Shown in pieces: positions 55,367 to 63,840 of a DNA stretch of 64,000 nucleotides. The DNA lies in contig NZ_WKJL01000007.1 of NCBI RefSeq assembly GCF_009674565.1, positions 124,001 to 188,000 of the forward strand. Reading direction: 5' to 3'. Position numbers and translations under genes: made by a program. Position 1 is the first letter of the stretch; each line of letters starts with the position of its first letter. The DNA is from Duganella aquatilis. GTDB lineage: Bacteria; Pseudomonadota; Gammaproteobacteria; Burkholderiales; Burkholderiaceae_D. Below the pieces are notes generated by a model, which was not told the origin of the DNA, did not search any database, and saw only the letters and a list, made by a program, of their open reading frames with translations.

Positions 55367-56318
55367 GGTGCTTGGCCAGGAACGGCCGCATGTAGCCGAC
55401 GATGGCCGCGCTATCCTCTTCCAGCGCGAAGTGGCCGGTGTCGAGGAAGTGCAGCTCGGCCTTCGGCAAATCGCGCAGGTACGGATGGGCGCCCGGCGGC
55501 GGGAAGATCTTGTCGTTCTTGCCCCAGACGATCAGCATCGGCGGCTGGTACTTGCGGAAGTAGGCCTGCCACTCGGGATAATGGCCGGGATTGGTGCCGT
55601 AGCTGTAGAACATTTCCAGCTGAATGTCCTTGTTGCCGGGACGGTCCATATACGCCTGATCGACGGTCCACGCATCCGGGCTGATGTGCTTCATGTCGCG
55701 GATGCCTTCCGAGTACTGCCACTTGGTCGCATCCAGCTCGAACAGCGGACGCAGCTTGGCGCCGTTGGCGACGGTCTTGTCCTTCCAGTAGACCTTGGCC
55801 GAATCCCAGAACTCGCCGGCGATGCCTTCATCATATGCATTGCCGTTCTGGACCACGATGGCCGTCACGCACTCGGGATGGGCGGTGGCGATGCGGTAGC
55901 CGATCGGCGCGCCGTAGTCCTGCACGTAGAGCGCATAGCGCGTCAGCCCCAGCTGCTGCGTCAGGCCATCCACCACCTTGGCCAGGTTGTCGAAGCTGTA
56001 GGTGAACTTGTCCATCGGCGGCATGTCGCTCTGGCCGTAGCCGGGATAGTCGGGCGCGATCAGGTGGTAGCGGTCGGCCAGCTGTGGTATCAGGTTGCGG
56101 AACATCTGCGACGAGGTCGGGAAGCCGTGCAGCAGCAGCAAGACCGGTGCGTCCTTCGGGCCGGCCTCACGGTAGAACACGTTGATGCCATCGACCTTCA
56201 CGGTATGGTATTCAACGGCGGCGGTGCTGGCGACATTGGCCGCGTCCTTGGCCATGACGGCCGGTGCGGCGGAGGCGAGCAGCGCCAGGCTCAGTGCGAG
56301 CGTGCGGAGGGTATGCAC
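55350..56318 (-). CDS. Exported alpha/beta hydrolase, epoxide hydrolase-like
   Basis: Encodes 322 residues with a signal peptide (1-23, 'AVMA'). 'HGFP' (64-67) and nucleophile Asp134 in 'VQDYGAP' put it in the Asp-nucleophile branch. Very similar over its length to the cytoplasmic enzyme at 22668-23549 ('[36 protein letters not shown]', '[18 protein letters not shown]'), so the two are paralogues in different compartments. Starts 11 bp after the DsrE gene, hence one operon. Confidence 0.9.
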   Translation of the reverse strand: MHTLRTLALSLALLASAAPAVMAKDAANVASTAAVEYHTVKVDGINVFYREAGPKDAPVLLLLHGFPTSSQMFRNLIPQLADRYHLIAPDYPGYGQSDMPPMDKFTYSFDNLAKVVDGLTQQLGLTRYALYVQDYGAPIGYRIATAHPECVTAIVVQNGNAYDEGIAGEFWDSAKVYWKDKTVANGAKLRPLFELDATKWQYSEGIRDMKHISPDAWTVDQAYMDRPGNKDIQLEMFYSYGTNPGHYPEWQAYFRKYQPPMLIVWGKNDKIFPPPGAHPYLRDLPKAELHFLDTGHFALEEDSAAIVGYMRPFLAKHLKAAK

Positions 56319-56329
56319 GGCGAGCTCCT

Positions 56330-56701
56330 TCAGAACAGGAAAACGGTGTAGCCATCGGCCGAAATCTGGGCGATGCTTGGCAGGCCGGAGGTGCCGGGCA
56401 CGCTGTTGTCGGTGATCAGGTCGAAGCCGGCTTTCTCGACTTCCTCGCGCGCGCCGAACACGTCGGCGCAGCCGCAGGAAATGCCGACCACCGTGTCTTC
56501 CACCGCCTTGTACAGCGCGTGGATCGGATGGCTGTCCGACGCCAGCACGCCGGGCCAGCGGGTGCCGGTGCCCTGGAAATAGATGCCGACCTCGGTGCCC
56601 TTGTGTTTAAAATCGTAGGCGGCGGCCAGGCCGTTGAACATGCGCCCCAGCGCTTCTTCCCCGGCCTTGGGATCGGACAAAATGATGATCGCGGCTTTCA
56701 T
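56330..56701 (-). CDS. DsrE/DsrF-like family protein
   Basis: Encodes 123 residues. The fold signature is '[45 protein letters not shown]' with Cys77/Cys79 in '[16 protein letters not shown]', the region where DsrE proteins bind sulfur. Could relay sulfane sulfur or act as a small binding protein; the precise role is unknown. First gene of a two-gene unit with the exported hydrolase. Confidence 0.85.
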   Translation of the reverse strand: MKAAIIILSDPKAGEEALGRMFNGLAAAYDFKHKGTEVGIYFQGTGTRWPGVLASDSHPIHALYKAVEDTVVGISCGCADVFGAREEVEKAGFDLITDNSVPGTSGLPSIAQISADGYTVFLF

Positions 56702-56736
56702 GGTATTCCTTTCGTTCTCTCTACAGTTTTAGTTGG

Positions 56737-56755
56737 CCGCCACATCGTGTGGCGG
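56737..56755. promoter_or_regulatory. Perfect 8-bp hairpin upstream of the DsrE gene
   Basis: CCGCCACA (56737-56744) and TGTGGCGG (56748-56755) pair perfectly around three bases, 36 bp before the DsrE start. It could be an operator or a leader hairpin. No T-run follows. Confidence 0.4.
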
Positions 56756-56937
56756 GTTCAGGCATTGTAGGAACGACGGCATATGAGAAAAACAACGCTG
56801 TCCTCAATTCATTGTTTCGCTGCGAGAGATAGTGCGTTTGTTACTCCCTGCGAAATAGTGACTTGCGTCCGGTGCGTATTCTGGTTTGGCGGATTATTTC
56901 GCAAAATATCCCCATCATTAATCTGGGAGAGACAGCA

Positions 56938-57861
56938 ATGAGCGACAGTTTCCATCCCGGCGAACGGGAGGCGCAGGAGCGCGCCGGCGAAACCGCGATC
57001 GCCGACCGCAATATCGCGGTGCTGTCGGATACGGTGATTGCCGGCGCCCGACCATTCATCGCCAAGCAGTTCATGGGGGTACTGGCCAGCGCGGACGCCG
57101 ACGGCAAGGTGTGGTCATCGGTAGTGTTCGGCAAGCCGGGCTTTCTGCACACGGAAAGCGGCCGCTCGATCCTGATCGACGTGGCGGAAGCGGAGCGCGA
57201 CCATGCCGATCCGCTGTGGGCCAACATGACGCCCGGCGCCGATCTCGGCATGCTGTTCATCGAACTGGGTTCGCGCCGGCGCTACCGCGTCAACGGCAGC
57301 GTGCTGCGGCTCGATCAGCACGGCGCCGAAATCGCCATCTATGAAGCGTATCCGAACTGCCCCAAATACATCCAGCGCCGCCATCTGCGCCGCAGCGGCG
57401 AGCCTGCGCTGCCGGCGCCGGCCACGCACGGCACCGTGTTGCATGGGGAGGCCGAAGCCATCGTCCGCCAGGCCGACACGGTGTTTGTCGCCAGCCGCCA
57501 CGTCGACAGCGGCGCGGACGCCTCGCATCGCGGCGGCAACGCCGGCTTCATCAAGTTGATGGACGACAGCACGCTGCGCTTCCCGGACTACGACGGCAAC
57601 AGCCTGTTCAACACGCTCGGCAACTTCAACGTCGATCCGCGCGGCGGCTTGTGCATTCCGGATTTCGAACGCGGTCAATTGTTGCAGCTGACCGGCGCCG
57701 CCAGGGTGCTGTGGAACCAGGACGATCCGCATAACGAAACCGGCGGCACGCGGCGCTACTGGGAGTTCAAGATTGACCGCTGGATACTGCGCAACACGCC
57801 GCAACCGCTGGAGTGGGAATATCTGGACGCATCGCCGTTCAATCCCGCCGTTGCGAGCTGA
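56938..57861 (+). CDS. Pyridoxamine 5'-phosphate oxidase-like FMN protein
   Basis: Encodes 307 residues. The split-barrel flavin domain is suggested by 'FIAKQFMGVLASADADGKVWSSVVFGKPGFLH', 'LGMLFIELGSRRRYRVNGSV', 'EAYPNCPKYIQRRH' and a second barrel half 'TVFVASRHVDSGADASHRGGNAGFIKLMDDSTLRFPDYDGNSLFNTLGNFNVDPRGGLCIPDF'. This two-half form is common next to oxidoreductases. ATG 56938 has GGGAGAG upstream. It lies 4 bp before a PDR-type reductase gene, so the pair likely forms an NAD(P)H-to-flavin chain. Confidence 0.88.
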   Translation: MSDSFHPGEREAQERAGETAIADRNIAVLSDTVIAGARPFIAKQFMGVLASADADGKVWSSVVFGKPGFLHTESGRSILIDVAEAERDHADPLWANMTPGADLGMLFIELGSRRRYRVNGSVLRLDQHGAEIAIYEAYPNCPKYIQRRHLRRSGEPALPAPATHGTVLHGEAEAIVRQADTVFVASRHVDSGADASHRGGNAGFIKLMDDSTLRFPDYDGNSLFNTLGNFNVDPRGGLCIPDFERGQLLQLTGAARVLWNQDDPHNETGGTRRYWEFKIDRWILRNTPQPLEWEYLDASPFNPAVAS

Positions 57862-57865
57862 GGCC

Positions 57866-58819
57866 ATGCGTTTCAAGATCGCCCGCATCATCGACCACGG
57901 CGCCGCCGTCAAGGAGTTTCACCTGCGGCGCGAAGACGGCGTGCCGCTGCCGGCCTGGCAGCCCGGCGCGCACGTGCTGCTGCGCTTCGCCGCAGCCGAC
58001 GGACGGCAGTTCGAGAAGCACTATTCGCTGGTCGGCGACGCCGCGCCGGCGGATACCTACCGCATCGCCGTGCAGCGCGAGGCGCAAGGCCACGGCGGCT
58101 CGCGCTGCCTGCACGATGAATTCGGGCCGGGCAGCGCGGTGGAATTGAGCGGGCCATTCAACAGCTTCCCGCTGCACGCGACGCCCCCATCGGCCGCACG
58201 CGTGCTGCTGATTGCCGGCGGCATCGGCATCACGCCGATGGTATCGATGGCGCACGCGCTAAGTGCCGCCGGCGCGCCTTTCGCCCTGCACTACCTGGCG
58301 CACAGCCGCGACAGGCTGGTGCTGCTGGACGAACTACACGCCATTGCGCGTGCCGCCGTCACACCGCACGTGTCGCAGGAAACCGGCCGCGCCGATCTCG
58401 CCGCCCTGCTCGGCCCCTACAACGCCGGCGACAGCTGCTACGCCTGCGGCCCGGTCGCGCTGCTGCAAGCACTGGCGGCCACCGCCGCGCAACTCGGCTG
58501 GCCGGCCGGCGCGCTGCACGTCGAAAGCTTCGGCGCCCGCGCCGACGGCGAAGATGCCCCGCTACAAGTCGAACTGTCGCTATCGCAGATGACCATCGAC
58601 GTCCCGCCCGGCACGACTATCCTGGACGCGCTGATCGCCGCCGACGTCTTCGTCTCCTACGACTGCAAGCGCGGGGAATGCGGCAACTGCTACACGCCGG
58701 TGCTGGAAGGCCAGCCGCTGCACCGCGACGTCTGCCTGACGCCAGCCATGCGCGCCACCGGCATGTGCACCTGCGTATCCTGGGCCGCCGCGCCGGGACG
58801 GCTGGTGCTGGAAATCTAG
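57866..58819 (+). CDS. PDR/VanB-type oxidoreductase (FNR-like with C-terminal 2Fe-2S ferredoxin)
   Basis: Encodes 317 residues: flavin-binding barrel ('HYSLVGDAAPADTYRIAVQRE'), NAD-binding domain ('VLLIAGGIGITPMVSMAHAL', 'YACGPVALLQAL') and a C-terminal plant-type 2Fe-2S domain with CxxxxCxxC plus distal Cys in 'CKRGECGNCYTPVLEGQPLHRDVCLT' and 'MCTCVS'. This is the phthalate dioxygenase reductase/VanB plan, transferring electrons from NADH to an oxygenase. No oxygenase gene is nearby, so its partner may be the FMN protein encoded just upstream. Overlaps the convergent kinase gene by 4 bp. Confidence 0.92.
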   Translation: MRFKIARIIDHGAAVKEFHLRREDGVPLPAWQPGAHVLLRFAAADGRQFEKHYSLVGDAAPADTYRIAVQREAQGHGGSRCLHDEFGPGSAVELSGPFNSFPLHATPPSAARVLLIAGGIGITPMVSMAHALSAAGAPFALHYLAHSRDRLVLLDELHAIARAAVTPHVSQETGRADLAALLGPYNAGDSCYACGPVALLQALAATAAQLGWPAGALHVESFGARADGEDAPLQVELSLSQMTIDVPPGTTILDALIAADVFVSYDCKRGECGNCYTPVLEGQPLHRDVCLTPAMRATGMCTCVSWAAAPGRLVLEI

Positions 58820-60912
58820 TCCGCGCGCCGCTCCGCACCGGCCAGTTCCTTGACCCGCAGCGCCAGCGCATCCGCGGCAAACGGCTTGGTCAGGACTTGC
58901 ATGCCGCGCTCCAGGTGGCCGTGGTTGAGCACCGCGTGCTCGGCGTAGCCGGTGACGAACAGCACCGGCACCTCCGGCAGGCGCGCACGGACGGCGTCGG
59001 CCAGCTGCCGGCCGTTCATGCCGTTCGGTAGGCCGACATCGGTGATCAGCAGGTCGATATCCGGGTGCGCGGCCAGCAGCCTTAGCGCGGCCGGGCCGTC
59101 TTCCGCTGCTATCAGGTCATAGCCCAGATCCTCCAGCACTTCGACTGTCACGGTGCGCACCAGCGGTTCGTCGTCGACCACCAGGATTTTCTTGCGCCAG
59201 AGCGCGGCGGTTGCGCGGCGCTCCTCCGTCACGCTTTCCTCGTGGCTCGCGCCGACATAGCGCGGCAGCAGCAGGCACACTGTCGTGCCCTCGCCTTCCG
59301 CCGAATCGATATACACCGCGCCGCCCGACTGGCCGGCGAAGCCATACACCATCGACAGTCCCAGGCCGGTGCCCTTGCCTGCCGGCTTGGTGGTGAAGAA
59401 CGGGTCGAAGGCGCGCGCCAGCACGTCCGCCGTCATGCCGACGCCGGTGTCGCGGATCGCCAGCGACACATAGTCGCCGGCCGCCACGCCGCGCACGGCT
59501 GCGGCTTCGGCGTCGAGGGTCTGGTTGGCCATCTCGATGGTCAGCTTGCCGCCGTCCGGCATGGCGTCGCGCGCGTTGATGCACAGGTTGAGCAACGCGT
59601 TTTCGATCTGGCCGATATCGACAAAGGTATTCCACAACTCGGCCGGCGCGCGCGTGTCGACCGCAATCGCCGGCCCCACGCTGCGGCACACCAGGTCGTG
59701 CATGCTGGCGACGATGCGGGTCAGGTTGGATGGCTTGGGATCCAGCGTCTGCCGGCGCGAGAACGCCAGCAGGCGCTGGGTCAAGGCGGCGGCGCGCTTG
59801 ACGGCCGACTGCGCGCCGTGGACGTGTCGATCCAGATCGGCGATGCGGCCTTGCCCCAGCCGGATCTTCATCAGTTCCAGGCTGCCGCTGATGCCGGCCA
59901 GGATGTTGTTGAAATCGTGGGCCAGGCCGCCGGTCAGCTGACCGACGGCATCCATCTTCTGCGCCTGGCGCAGGGCATCCTCGGCCTTGAGCAGCGCGGC
60001 CGTGCGTTCCTCGACGCGCTGCTCCAGCGTGTCGTTGAGGGAGCGCAGCGCGGCGATGGCGCGGTCACGCTCGGCCTCCACCGCGCGCCGCCCCTCCATG
60101 TCGATCAGCACGCCGGGAAAGGCGGCGGGCGTGCCGTCGGCCGCCAGTTCGACGCGGCCGTTGGCTTCGAGCCAGTAGTAATTGCCGTCCTGGCGACGGG
60201 TGCGGTACTGGTGGGCGTAGGCGCCGCCGCGGGTGAACACTTCGGCGATGGCGGCCGCCAGACCTTCGCGGTCGTCGGGATGGACGGTGGCGACGATCTC
60301 CGCCAGCGGCAGCCCGGCGCGGCCCCTGGCCGGGTCAAGGCCGAAGGCGGTGGCGAAGCCTTCGTCGACGCTGAACTGGTCGGCCGGCACGTCCCAGAAC
60401 CAGGTGCCGATGATGGCGCCGGCAGCCAGCGCCAGCTGCACGCGCTGCACATTCTCGCGCAGCGCGGCGTCGGTTTTCTTGCGCTCGGAAACGTCGCGGA
60501 ACAGCACGGAAACCTGGCCCATCTCCACCGGGCCGGCGCGCGTGGCGGACACCTCGATGTAGCGGCCGACGGCGACAAACTCCTGCTCGAAACGCGCCGG
60601 CTCGCCTGTCAGCAGCACCTTGCCGTACAGGTCGAGCCAGGTCTGGGCGTGGTCCGGTTCGATCTCGCGCAGGCGCTTGCCGATGATGTCGCCGATGCCG
60701 GTGTGGCGTTCGTAGCCGGAGTTGGCCTCGATGTGGACGTAATCGCTGAGCGGGCCGTGCGGGCCGTCGATGAACTGGATGATGCAGAAACCGTCGTCGA
60801 TCGCCTCGAACAGGGCGTGACGGCGCACGCTGCTCAGCGCCAGTTGCTCTTCGAGCTCGGCACGGCTGAGGGAAGCCACATCCTGGGCTGCGCCTGTCGT
60901 TTTCAAGAACAC
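58816..60912 (-). CDS. Hybrid PAS-PAS histidine kinase with C-terminal receiver
   Basis: Encodes 698 residues, no membrane helix. Two PAS domains (about 30-150, 'HIEANSGYERHTG...RLREIEPDH', and 155-275, 'TVHPDDREGL', 'YRTRRQDGNYYWLEANG'), a coiled coil with 'TLEQRVEERTAALLKAEDALRQAQKMDAVGQLTGGLAHDFNNIL' (phospho-acceptor His), HATPase ('GKGTGLGLSMVYGF'), and a receiver ('KILVVDDEPLVRTV', Asp in 'LLITDVGLP', Lys in 'VLTKPF'). Reads a cytoplasmic signal. It starts with GTG; no clear ribosome binding site. No dedicated output gene is adjacent. Confidence 0.9.
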   Translation of the reverse strand: MFLKTTGAAQDVASLSRAELEEQLALSSVRRHALFEAIDDGFCIIQFIDGPHGPLSDYVHIEANSGYERHTGIGDIIGKRLREIEPDHAQTWLDLYGKVLLTGEPARFEQEFVAVGRYIEVSATRAGPVEMGQVSVLFRDVSERKKTDAALRENVQRVQLALAAGAIIGTWFWDVPADQFSVDEGFATAFGLDPARGRAGLPLAEIVATVHPDDREGLAAAIAEVFTRGGAYAHQYRTRRQDGNYYWLEANGRVELAADGTPAAFPGVLIDMEGRRAVEAERDRAIAALRSLNDTLEQRVEERTAALLKAEDALRQAQKMDAVGQLTGGLAHDFNNILAGISGSLELMKIRLGQGRIADLDRHVHGAQSAVKRAAALTQRLLAFSRRQTLDPKPSNLTRIVASMHDLVCRSVGPAIAVDTRAPAELWNTFVDIGQIENALLNLCINARDAMPDGGKLTIEMANQTLDAEAAAVRGVAAGDYVSLAIRDTGVGMTADVLARAFDPFFTTKPAGKGTGLGLSMVYGFAGQSGGAVYIDSAEGEGTTVCLLLPRYVGASHEESVTEERRATAALWRKKILVVDDEPLVRTVTVEVLEDLGYDLIAAEDGPAALRLLAAHPDIDLLITDVGLPNGMNGRQLADAVRARLPEVPVLFVTGYAEHAVLNHGHLERGMQVLTKPFAADALALRVKELAGAERRAD

Positions 60913-60971
60913 CTTAAGCCTGACTTTCGGGGAGTTGATCGCCAGGCATTATAACGTGGTGGGCGGCAGTC

Positions 60972-61655
60972 CTATTGGCGGCGGCGCGACAGGATGAACT
61001 GCTCCAGTTCCTCGCAGGCGTGCTCGATGTGGCGCTTGAGCAGCGCGGCGGCGGCGCGCACCTCGCCGGCCTTGCACAGGCGGACCAGCGCCTCGTGTTC
61101 CTCCTCGGCGCGGCGGCAGCTGTCGACGCTGAGCGACAGTTGCAAGCGCGTGTAGCGGTCGGTCTGCTGCAACAACGTCGCGACGATGGCCAGCGTGCGC
61201 GGCTGGCTGGCGCGCGACATCAGCACGTCGTGCAGCCGGGTGTTGAGTTCGCCCCAGCGCGTCATGCGCTGGGCGTCGAGTTCCTGCTTGTACTCGGCCA
61301 GGATGGCGTCGAGCTGGGCGAAGTCTTCCGCCGTCAGGCGCGGCGCGGATTTCTTCAGCAGCACCGGTTCCAGCAAGGCGCGCAGCATGAACAGCTCGCT
61401 GATCTCATCGACCGACAGCTCCGACACCACCGCGCCCTTGTGCGGCACGATGCGCACCAGCCCCTCGCCCTCCAGCTGCACCAGCGCCTCGCGCACCGGA
61501 ATCCGGCTGATGCCGAATTCGCTGGCCAGCGCATCCTGGCGCAGCTGGAATCCTTCCGGCAGCTCGCCCGACATGATCTTGCGCCGCAGCGCGTCGGCCG
61601 CCTGGTCGGCAACCGTGGTGGGAGAAAGGCGTAGCGAGGTGGCGGGCAAATTCAT
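60972..61655 (-). CDS. GntR family regulator, FadR/FCD subfamily
   Basis: Encodes 227 residues: N-terminal winged HTH ('VADQAADALRRKIMSGELPEGFQLRQDALASEFGISRIPVREALVQLEGEGLVRIVPHKGAVV') and an all-helical FCD effector domain, with metal-ligand-type His in 'LHDVLMSR' and 'EEHEALVRLC'. Begins 1 bp after the DHDPS-family stop codon, last gene of the catabolic operon; probably a feedback repressor of it. Confidence 0.92.
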   Translation of the reverse strand: MNLPATSLRLSPTTVADQAADALRRKIMSGELPEGFQLRQDALASEFGISRIPVREALVQLEGEGLVRIVPHKGAVVSELSVDEISELFMLRALLEPVLLKKSAPRLTAEDFAQLDAILAEYKQELDAQRMTRWGELNTRLHDVLMSRASQPRTLAIVATLLQQTDRYTRLQLSLSVDSCRRAEEEHEALVRLCKAGEVRAAAALLKRHIEHACEELEQFILSRRRQ

Positions 61656-62600
61656 TTAGGCGGCAAGTTCTTTCGACCACGCGGCGTACCAGGTGCGGAA
61701 CAGCGCGTACTGATCGGCGGCGTAGCGGCGCTGGGCGTCGCTGAGCACGTCGGTTTCGTTGAAGTGCAGACTATATTCCTTATCGCCGTTGAGTACCATC
61801 AGATATTTGTAGTACAGCACCAAGTCGGTGCCTTCATCGAACGACGACAGCACCGCCAGCGCCGACTCCAGCTCGCGCGCCTGGCGCCGCGCCACCGCAT
61901 CGCCCTTGGCCGCGCGGCGGCACAGGTCCACCAGTTGCAGCACCTCGCGCGGCAGCGCATTGCCGATGCCGGTGATGGCGCCGGTCGCGCCGCAGTTGAC
62001 GAAGCCGTGGAACACCTGGGTGTCCACGCCCACCATCAGCGTCACCTCGTCGTCCTGGCTGGTGATGTGTTCGGCCGCGTAGCGCAGGTCGGTGGCGCCG
62101 CCGAATTCCTTGAAGCCGATCAGGTTGGGATGCTGCGCGCGCAGCGCGAAGAACAGGTCGGCGCGGGTGGCGAAGCCGTAGTACGGGCTGTTGTAGATCA
62201 CGCTCGGCAGCGCCGGCGCCGCGGCCAGGATGGCGGAAAAGTGCGCCTTCTGCGCGGCCGGCGACGCGCCGCGCGACAGCAGGCGCGGAATCACCATCAG
62301 GCCGCTTGCGCCAACCTTGGCCGCGTGCGCCGCATGCGACACCGCCTCCTTCGAATTGACGGCGCCGGTGCCGACGATGGTCGGCACGCCGGCCGCCACC
62401 AGGCGCGCCACGCCTTCCTGGCGCTGCGCTTCGCTCAGCAGCGGCCAGTCGCCCATGGAGCCGCAATACACCACCGCGCTCATGCCGATCTCCACCAGCT
62501 CGCGCCCCTTGGCGACCAGCGCATCGAAATCCGGCTGGCGGTCGGCCGTGCACGGGGTCATCAGGGCGGGAATGGTGCCGGTGAAAATATTGTCGCTCAC
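61656..62600 (-). CDS. DHDPS/NAL-family lyase or deaminase, possibly 1-pyrroline-4-hydroxy-2-carboxylate deaminase
   Basis: Encodes 314 residues, a TIM-barrel of the dihydrodipicolinate synthase family: Schiff-base Lys164 in 'GFKEFGG' and Tyr136 in 'YNSPYYG'. It looks too diverged for lysine biosynthesis ('VVYCGSMGDWPLLSEAQR' replaces the usual 'GTTGE'). From memory the text ('ELESALAVLSSFDEGTDLVLYYKYLMVLNGDKEYSLHFNETD') resembles the deaminase of hydroxyproline catabolism; this is not checked. Starts with GTG. Coupled to the GntR gene and downstream of a porin gene. Confidence 0.85.
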   Translation of the reverse strand: MSDNIFTGTIPALMTPCTADRQPDFDALVAKGRELVEIGMSAVVYCGSMGDWPLLSEAQRQEGVARLVAAGVPTIVGTGAVNSKEAVSHAAHAAKVGASGLMVIPRLLSRGASPAAQKAHFSAILAAAPALPSVIYNSPYYGFATRADLFFALRAQHPNLIGFKEFGGATDLRYAAEHITSQDDEVTLMVGVDTQVFHGFVNCGATGAITGIGNALPREVLQLVDLCRRAAKGDAVARRQARELESALAVLSSFDEGTDLVLYYKYLMVLNGDKEYSLHFNETDVLSDAQRRYAADQYALFRTWYAAWSKELAA

Positions 62601-62631
62601 GGTGGATCCTTTTCAATTGGGAAGGTGGTTG

Positions 62632-62687
62632 CGGGAGCTGGCTCCCGTCTTCCCACATGATAGCCCATATTGGATATTTTATACAAT
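62632..62687 (-). promoter_or_regulatory. Promoter, FadR-type dyad and leader hairpin before the DHDPS-family gene
   Basis: On the minus strand TTGTAT (62681-62686) and TATCAT (62657-62662), 18-bp spacer, form a promoter. A 19-bp imperfect dyad, ATTGTAT/ATCCAAT-like (62669-62687), overlaps the -35 and suits the GntR regulator encoded two genes on. In the leader CGGGAGC (62632-62647 with GCTCCCG) makes a hairpin with a 2-nt loop. Thus the DHDPS-GntR pair has its own promoter apart from the porin. Confidence 0.5.
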
Positions 62688-62710
62688 CTGAACTTGCAGA
62701 CCGCATTCGC

Positions 62711-63805
62711 TCAGAACAACATGCGCACGCCGAGGGTGCTGGCGCGGTTGCCGCTGCCGCTTTCGCTGCTGTTGACCACCGTGTAGCCGGCGCCGTTGCG
62801 GTTGTCGAGATGGCCGTAGGCGACGTACAGATCGGTGCGCTTGGAAAGCGGATAGCTGTAGGCGATGCTGGACAGGCGCGCATCCTGGTTGAAGCGGGTG
62901 CGGTCGTCCTTCATCAGGTACAGGCCCATCAGCGTGCCGCTGCCCAGCGGCAGCTGGAAGCCCAGCAGCAGATCGCGGCTGTCGGTCGACGGGACCGCCT
63001 TGATGCCGCTGTAGGCATTGGGCACGCCGAACGGCGCACTGTTGTAGCCCTTGTCGCGGCCATAGCTGAAGAAGCCCCGGAACGGGCCGAAATCGTAGTT
63101 GGTGACCAGCAGGATGTTGGTGCCGATGTCGTGGCTGGCGGCCGGCGCGGCGGCAGTGGCCGCCGACGCCGCGATGTCGCTGTTGCGGTTGTTGTAGACC
63201 AGGCGCGCGTTCAGCTTGCCGCTGGTGTAGCGCAACGAACCGCCCATCTGGCGCCCGGCGCCGGCGTCGCCGGCCTGCTCGCCCATGGCATAGGCCAGGT
63301 CCAGCGCCCAGCCGTCGACTTCCGGCGTGATGTAGTACACGGTGTTGCTGGTGCGGGTGCCGTTGCCGGCGGTCGGCAGCAAGGTCTTGGCGTTGCCGAC
63401 GTAACCGGTGCGCAACGGATCGGCCACCTGCGTCACGGCCCAGAACAGCGGCGTGTACTGGCGGCCGAAGGTCAGCGTGCCGTAATTGGTCTTCATGCCG
63501 GCGAACGCCTGGCGGTTGAACAGCGTGTTGGCCACGTCGTTTTCGCCGGTATCGATCTTCAGGCCGGACTCCAGCGTGAAGATCGCGGCGTTGCCGCCGC
63601 CCAGGTCTTCATAGCCGCGCAACCCCAGGCGCGAGGCGGCGGCGACGCCGCTGGTCAGCTTGGTCAGCATGCCGCTGGCGCCGCCGCTTTCACGCACCAG
63701 GCCGGCATCCATGATGCCGTACAGCGTGACGCTGGAGGTTTGTGCCTGTGCTATGCCCGTGAGGGCGCCTGCCACTGCGATGGCGGCGATGCTTGCTCGT
63801 TTCAT
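62711..63805 (-). CDS. Gram-negative porin (Burkholderiales OmpC-like)
   Basis: Encodes 364 residues with a signal peptide (1-22, 'AQA'), N-terminal strand 'SSVTLYGIMDAGLVRESGG', 'SRLGLRGYEDLGGGNAAIFTLESGLKIDTG', 'RQAFAGMKTNYGTLTFGRQYTPLF' and the closing 'GVRMLF' ending in Phe, all typical of 16-strand betaproteobacterial porins. It would allow small solutes across the outer membrane for the adjoining transport and catabolic genes. Starts 35 bp after the MFS stop, with CTGGAG upstream. Confidence 0.93.
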   Translation of the reverse strand: MKRASIAAIAVAGALTGIAQAQTSSVTLYGIMDAGLVRESGGASGMLTKLTSGVAAASRLGLRGYEDLGGGNAAIFTLESGLKIDTGENDVANTLFNRQAFAGMKTNYGTLTFGRQYTPLFWAVTQVADPLRTGYVGNAKTLLPTAGNGTRTSNTVYYITPEVDGWALDLAYAMGEQAGDAGAGRQMGGSLRYTSGKLNARLVYNNRNSDIAASAATAAAPAASHDIGTNILLVTNYDFGPFRGFFSYGRDKGYNSAPFGVPNAYSGIKAVPSTDSRDLLLGFQLPLGSGTLMGLYLMKDDRTRFNQDARLSSIAYSYPLSKRTDLYVAYGHLDNRNGAGYTVVNSSESGSGNRASTLGVRMLF

Positions 63806-63840
63806 GTCTCACTCCAGGAAGGTGGTTGTCGGCTGCTTGC

